A stretch of DNA of 64,000 bases, from the NCBI RefSeq assembly GCF_017591435.1, contig NC_059269.1:1200435-1264434 (forward strand), given 5' to 3'. The notes under the pieces are model-generated. The model saw only the letters and a program-made list of their open reading frames with translations, was not told the origin of the DNA and did not search any database. Source of the stretch: Portunus trituberculatus (lineage: Eukaryota > Arthropoda > Malacostraca > Decapoda > Portunidae). Positions 59,297 to 64,000 of the stretch are shown piece after piece. The position numbers and the translations under genes are program-made. Within the stretch, counting starts at the first letter, position 1, and the number at the start of each line of letters is the position of its first letter.

Positions 59297-60587
59297 ATAC
59301 ATTCTGATTGGCAACTGTGACCATTTCCTCTTCGTGTCATCATCATTATTATTCGATATCTAAATTTTCTGGCTGTCATGAATTATGTCTACTTGCTCGT
59401 TTTCCATTGTACGCACAAAGTGTGCTGTGATCGTATTGCCACCCACACCGGAGCTGCTGCCCATCAAAACTCATTATCGCTATAAGTAGGAATAATTAGT
59501 GAACAGGATACTTTTTTGTTTTCTGTCTGTCTTTTGTTTGTCCTCTACAGGAGCTGCTGATCCAAGGTTCAGGGTTCCAGCATGGCCTTTGCAATGGCAG
59601 CGCTGGATAGAATCGTTATGTCTTTTTTCACTCACTACAATTTGGTTTTTTATCTGAACGTTTTATTTTCCTTTCTTTGGCTGCTGATAATTATGTATTG
59701 TTGTTTTTTATAACTTTTTGTCTGGAAGCTGGAAAGCAATTTCAAGCCAGCTGTAGCATCAAGATCAAGGTAAGTCTTTTAGTTGTTCCAAGGAGGTTGA
59801 AAAACAGAAGGTAGCATGACATGACAAAAGCGAAGCTGGCGTGCTATTGGTTCGCTGCTGCCCCTACCCCCTTATACACCCAAAACATTGCTGACTGCCT
59901 ATTGAAAACACAAGGGAACGCCCGAGTTACGCTCCTTATTTTCATCTTACGTCTATGTTTCGAGGCTGCTTACCATATACATGACCTTACATACTGTGCC
60001 ATGAAAATTTAGACAGTAAATCATACATACAAATGAGAAAATACAGTGTTTCTAGCTTTGGTGGACTTGGGTGAGAGGTGGGAAACTGTCTTTGAGGCAA
60101 ACTTATGACTGTACAAGGTCATGTACATATGTGAATATACATGTGCATGTAAATGTACATATACATGAACCTTTAAATGAAGGATAAATAAACTGTATAT
60201 CAGGTGAAACTTCACATGAAAGTTGATTTTTCTTGGTATAGCAATTACTTAACATGTCAAAATATATTTTTTTTCTCTCTCTCTCTCTAAGACATATACA
60301 TTAATTAATATTCCCCTCTCTCTCTATAGCTTTTATTTAGAATGCAGTGTGATTTCATGTCACTGTGCATTCGAAAAACATCAATACCTGAAATTTTACT
60401 TCACTATTTGTTCCTTGTTATGCATTAAACGAGAAAAAACAATCATTTCATCATAATTTCTACTGGAAATGTCAAACTGTATTTCTTTCAATATTGTAGC
60501 TATTTTGCATTAGCAATGTTAATAACAGGTCTACATGACATATTTAAGAAACTTTAATGTGATTGCAAAAATTCTTTTTTTAAGTAG
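59297..60587. other. No gene seen
   Basis: AT-rich with short (CT) runs (60280-60290, 60314-60326). The open frame 59821-60012 has no recognised motif. Confidence 0.4.
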
Positions 60588-60600
60588 GAGAGAGGGCCAG

Positions 60601-60728
<128 letters not shown>

Positions 60729-60779
60729 CCCACCTAGGTGCTGGTTTTCTAGAAGATAGAAAAGCGTTAGCCAAAATTT

Positions 60780-62490
60780 GGAACCATATGTCTTGATACC
60801 TTCCTCTTAAAAGAAGACAAGTTGTAGGAAGGTGGAAATACAGAAGCAGGTATGGAGTTCTAGAGTTTACCAGTGAAAGGTATGAATGATTGAGAGTACT
60901 GGTTAACTCTTGCGTTAAAGAGATGAACAGAATAGGAATGAGAGGAAGAAGAAAATCTTGTGCATCAAGGCTGCAGGAAGAGGGGAGGCATGAAATTAGA
61001 GCAGTTAGCATGAAAATAGCAATAAAAGATAGAAAGAGATGCAACATTCCGGCAGTGAGAAAGAGTCTGAAGACAGTTAGTCAGAGGAGGGGAGTTGATG
61101 AGATGAAAAGCTTTTGATTCCATCTTATTTAATAAAACTGTGTGAGTGGAACCCCCCCCTGCCAAACATACAAAGAGTCCTCCATACAGGGGTGGATGAG
61201 GCCCTTGTACAGAGTAAGCAGTTGGAGGGGCAAGAAAAACTGGCAGAGACACCTCAGAATGCCTAACTTCAGAGGAGTTTTTTTTTAGCATGAGATAAGA
61301 AGTGAAGTTTCCATTTAGAATTATGAGTAACAGACAGACCAAGGATATTCAGTGTGGAAAAGGGAGACAGTTGAGTGTCAATGAAGAGTGGATAGTAGTC
61401 TGGAAGGTTGTGTCGAGTTGATAGATGGAGGAATTGAGTTTTGAGGCATTGAAAACTACTAGATTTTCTTTGCCCTAATCAGAAATCTTAGAAAGATCAG
61501 AAGTCAGGCATTCTGTGGTGTCCTTGCATGATCTGTTGACTTCCTGAAGGGTTGGTTGTCTCTGATAGGACGTGGAAAGATGTAGGGTGGTACCATCAGT
61601 GTAGGAGTGGTCTGGTTAAGATCATTAATGAATAATAGGAGGAACACCACTATTAATAGATTTAGGAGAACAGTGGCCATCTACCACAGCAGCAATAGAA
61701 AGGTTGAAAAAAGAAAACTTGAGGTAAAGTTGCAGAGAAAAGGATAGAAATCATAGGAGGGGCAGTTTGGCAATCAAAGCTTTATGCCAGACTCTATCAA
61801 AAGCTTTTGATATGTCTAACGCTACACCAAAAGTTTCACCAAAATCTCTAAAAGAGGATGACGAAGACTCAGTAAGGAAAGGCAGAGGGTCACCAATAAA
61901 ATGACTTTGACAGAAGCCATACTGGTGATCAAAGAGAAGATTGTGAACAGATGTTTAAGAATCTTATTCAGGATAGATTCAAAAACTTTAGACAAGCAAG
62001 AGATTAAAGCTATAGGATGGTAGTTTGAGGGATTAGAAGTCACCCTTTTTAGGAACAGGCTGAATGTAGGAAAACTTCCAACAAGAAGGAAAGGTAGAAG
62101 TTGATAAACATAGTTGAAAGAATTCGGTCAGGCAAGGTGCAAGCACAGAAGCACAGTTTTTGAGAACAATAGGAGGGAGCCCATCAGGACCATAAGCTGT
62201 CTGAGGGTTTAGGCCAGCAAGAGCATGGAAAACATCATTATGAAGAATTTTAATTGTAAACATGAAATAATCAGAGGGAGGAGGAGAGGGAGGGACAAGT
62301 AAAAAATCATCCAAGGTGGAGCTGTTAGCAAAGGTTTGAGAGAAGAGCTCAACTTTAGAGACAGCTGAAATGGCAGTGTTGCCATCAGGATGAAATAAAG
62401 GAGGCAAAGATGAAAAAGTGGAGTTATTGGAGAAGTTTTTGGCAAGATGCCAGAAGTCATGAGGGGAGTTTGAGTTTGAAAGACTGACAT
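60780..62490 (-). pseudogene. LINE-A copy 3 reverse transcriptase and C-terminus
   Basis: From 62490 downwards: VSKVELFSQTFANSSTLDD, YGPDGLPPIVLKNCASVLAP (about 62150-62215) and CWKFSYIQPVPKKGD. A frameshift follows, then SNYHPIALISCLSKVFESIL (about 61965-62030), a decayed motif A, a YADD region near 61600 that reads SYTDGTT-like, and the C-terminus FHANC and STLNHSYLSLVNSRTPYLL (60850-61040). Confidence 0.85.
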
Positions 62491-62849
62491 CTTCTGTTTA
62501 TGAAGGAGTATTTGGCAAGTTGAAGAACAGACTTGGCATGATTCTGGCCAGAAATATTAAGTGTATGAGATTCAGGAGATGGAAGGCTCAAGTACCTTAT
62601 GTGGGCAACCTCTCTATTATGTATATCATGTATAGCAGGCTGTGTTAAACCAAGATTTAGAAGGTTTAGCTTGAGAAAAAAAATGAGGAATGTACGTCTC
62701 CATGCCAGACACTATCACCTCCAATAGGCGTTCAACACCCAGAGATGGATCTCAGACACGGAAACAGTAATCATTCCAGGGAAAATCAGCATAATACCTC
62801 CACAGGCCCCCCAACTGGCAGAGGCAAAATGCCAGAGGCATTGGAGGAT

Positions 62850-63145
62850 CCTAAGGAGGAATTGGAGAAATAGGAAAAGATACAGAAATGATACTGTGAT
62901 TGGAGGAGCCCAATTGAGAAGATAGGGTCACAGCATAAGCAGAAGGATTAGAGATGAGTAAGAGATCAAGAATTTCCAAGATGGTCAGGAATACAAGTAG
63001 GGTGTTGCACCAGTTGCTCTAGGTCATGGAGGATAGCAAAGTTGAAGGCTAGTTCACCAGGATGATCAGTGAAGGGAGAGGAAAGCTAAAGCTGGTGGTG
63101 AACATTGAAATCTCCAAGAATGGAAATCTCTGTGAAAGGGTATGA
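62850..63145 (-). pseudogene. LINE-A copy 3 endonuclease fragment
   Basis: ISILGDFNVHHQL with intact GDFN (about 63085-63130) is followed by text matching the copy 2 endonuclease, including a SSNHSIISVS-like segment near 62890 where SDH has become SNH. Several stops. Confidence 0.8.
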
Positions 63146-63159
63146 ATTGTTTCATCATT

Positions 63160-63205
63160 GCGTATCACCTAGTGATACGCTACTGCGCAACAGGGTATTG
63201 TACCC
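63160..63205. other. Two adjacent short palindromes
   Basis: GCGTATCAC-cta-GTGATACGC (63160-63180) and GGGTA-ttg-TACCC (63193-63205) lie 12 bp apart, just beyond the truncated 5' end of LINE-A copy 3. Confidence 0.8.
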
Positions 63206-63920
63206 ACCATTTACTATTTACTTATATATATTTTTTTTTTGTTTAAAAGAAAGTGCAGTTTTAATTTATGTATAATGTTTATGTGTGAATGGTGCCTGTA
63301 TCCCTTCTTCCCTCTCCTCCTCCTCTGCCATTCACCACCATTAGCCAAAAATGCCTGTCTCCAAGGTAAGAACACTAAATAAACTTTTTATTTTATATAC
63401 TTTTATGCATTGATAAAGTATATATGTGTATGTAACTGAAAGGGCAAGACAAATTTCTCCCATCTCCACCTACATCTTCCACCAATGCTTATCATGAAGG
63501 GGTAAACAATGTAGACAAATATCTGCGGCTTCATCAGCACGGCCTATATCCTTTCTCTCTCTCTCTCTCTTGCCTACTTAAACCTCCATTTATTCTATAA
63601 GTAATGTTAACAGGGTTGTCACTGAGCTCTCCTGTGATTATTATAGCAGCCAGTCTTCTGTGGGTTGCTATATTTGTACACTCCAGCTGATTGTCAAATG
63701 CAAGTGAGGATTGGGATGCATTAGGGTAATGTTCTGTGGAATGCACCCCTCCAAGATAAATATACTTTATAAAAGTACTTTATCTATTTATAATCTATTT
63801 TGTAATGTTTTATTATGCTTTTATACAATAACTATTATTTATAAATACCTTTTCTTAACTAAATGAATACAAAAACAATTAGGGTGGTTTTAATTAAATG
63901 GATTTCAATGGTAAGAAATT
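63206..63920. other. No gene seen
   Basis: AT-rich; a short (CT) run near 63553-63570. The minus-strand frame 63534-63746 has no recognised domain. Confidence 0.4.
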
Positions 63921-63985
63921 TTTGAGATATGAGAATGTTGAGATACGAGCTCCAGAATGAATTAAACTCGTATCTCGAGGTACCA
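63921..63985. mobile_element. Tigger-type right terminus
   Basis: Sequence with repeated gagatatgag, gagatacgag and ctcgtatctcgaggtacc reverse-complements to a TGGTACCTCGAGATACGAG terminus with sub-terminal repeats, the style of pogo/Tigger ends. Followed by aatatata. The left end is not in the last kilobases I could read. Confidence 0.45.
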
Positions 63986-64000
63986 ATATATAATGTGTTT

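Overview
This is a eukaryotic, repeat-dominated, AT-rich window in which I can support no intact host gene. The coding signal is almost entirely decayed transposable elements, set among very long (TA)n, (CA)n, (GA)n and trinucleotide microsatellites. The A-rich LINE family with an (AC)n tail, the tRNA-like SINEs, Penelope elements and extreme microsatellite content suggest a decapod crustacean. That assignment rests on remembered family resemblance and was not searched.

Layout. 1-4.4 kb: a jerky/pogo-type transposase scrap and a complete TA-flanked pogo/Tigger-like element with a short remnant ORF (2302-2887). 4.46-8.3 kb: a compound microsatellite, then LINE family A copy 1, split by a TTAA-flanked element (5833-6955). 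8.3-10 kb: a minus-strand LTR-retrotransposon gag remnant, split by a hAT MITE with a perfect 8-bp target duplication. 11-12.2 kb: a LINE-A fragment holding a Harbinger-like MITE and a tRNA-derived SINE. 12.9-13.8 kb: a hAT element with a perfect 8-bp duplication and an open C-terminal transposase fragment. 14.9-20.1 kb: LINE family C, with RNase H, split by a TTAA element that itself holds a Tigger element. 21.2-22.8 kb: a Penelope-like element. 22.9-28.2 kb: several pogo/Tigger-type elements, a second copy of the 5.8-kb TTAA family and a Tc1-like transposase pseudogene. 28.2-45.9 kb: about nine plus-strand pieces of LINE family B, mostly joined tail-to-head through (AC)n tracts. 46.4-49.5 kb: the best LINE-A copy. 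50.2-53.6 kb: an older LINE-B copy interrupted by a (TA)n-embedded Tigger element and a SINE. 54.9-56.1 kb: a minus-strand Penelope element. 56.2-58.4 kb: a Tigger-type element inside (TA)n, then another LINE-B tail. 58.4-64 kb: transposon ends, a SINE and a minus-strand LINE-A copy whose 3' UTR holds a long (GA)n.

There is no operon logic here. The interest lies in how the elements interact: LINE-B copies chained through (AC)n tails, Tigger-type elements repeatedly ending in (TA)n tracts, a Tigger family carrying a captured LINE zinc-knuckle segment in three copies, and nested insertions that give relative ages.
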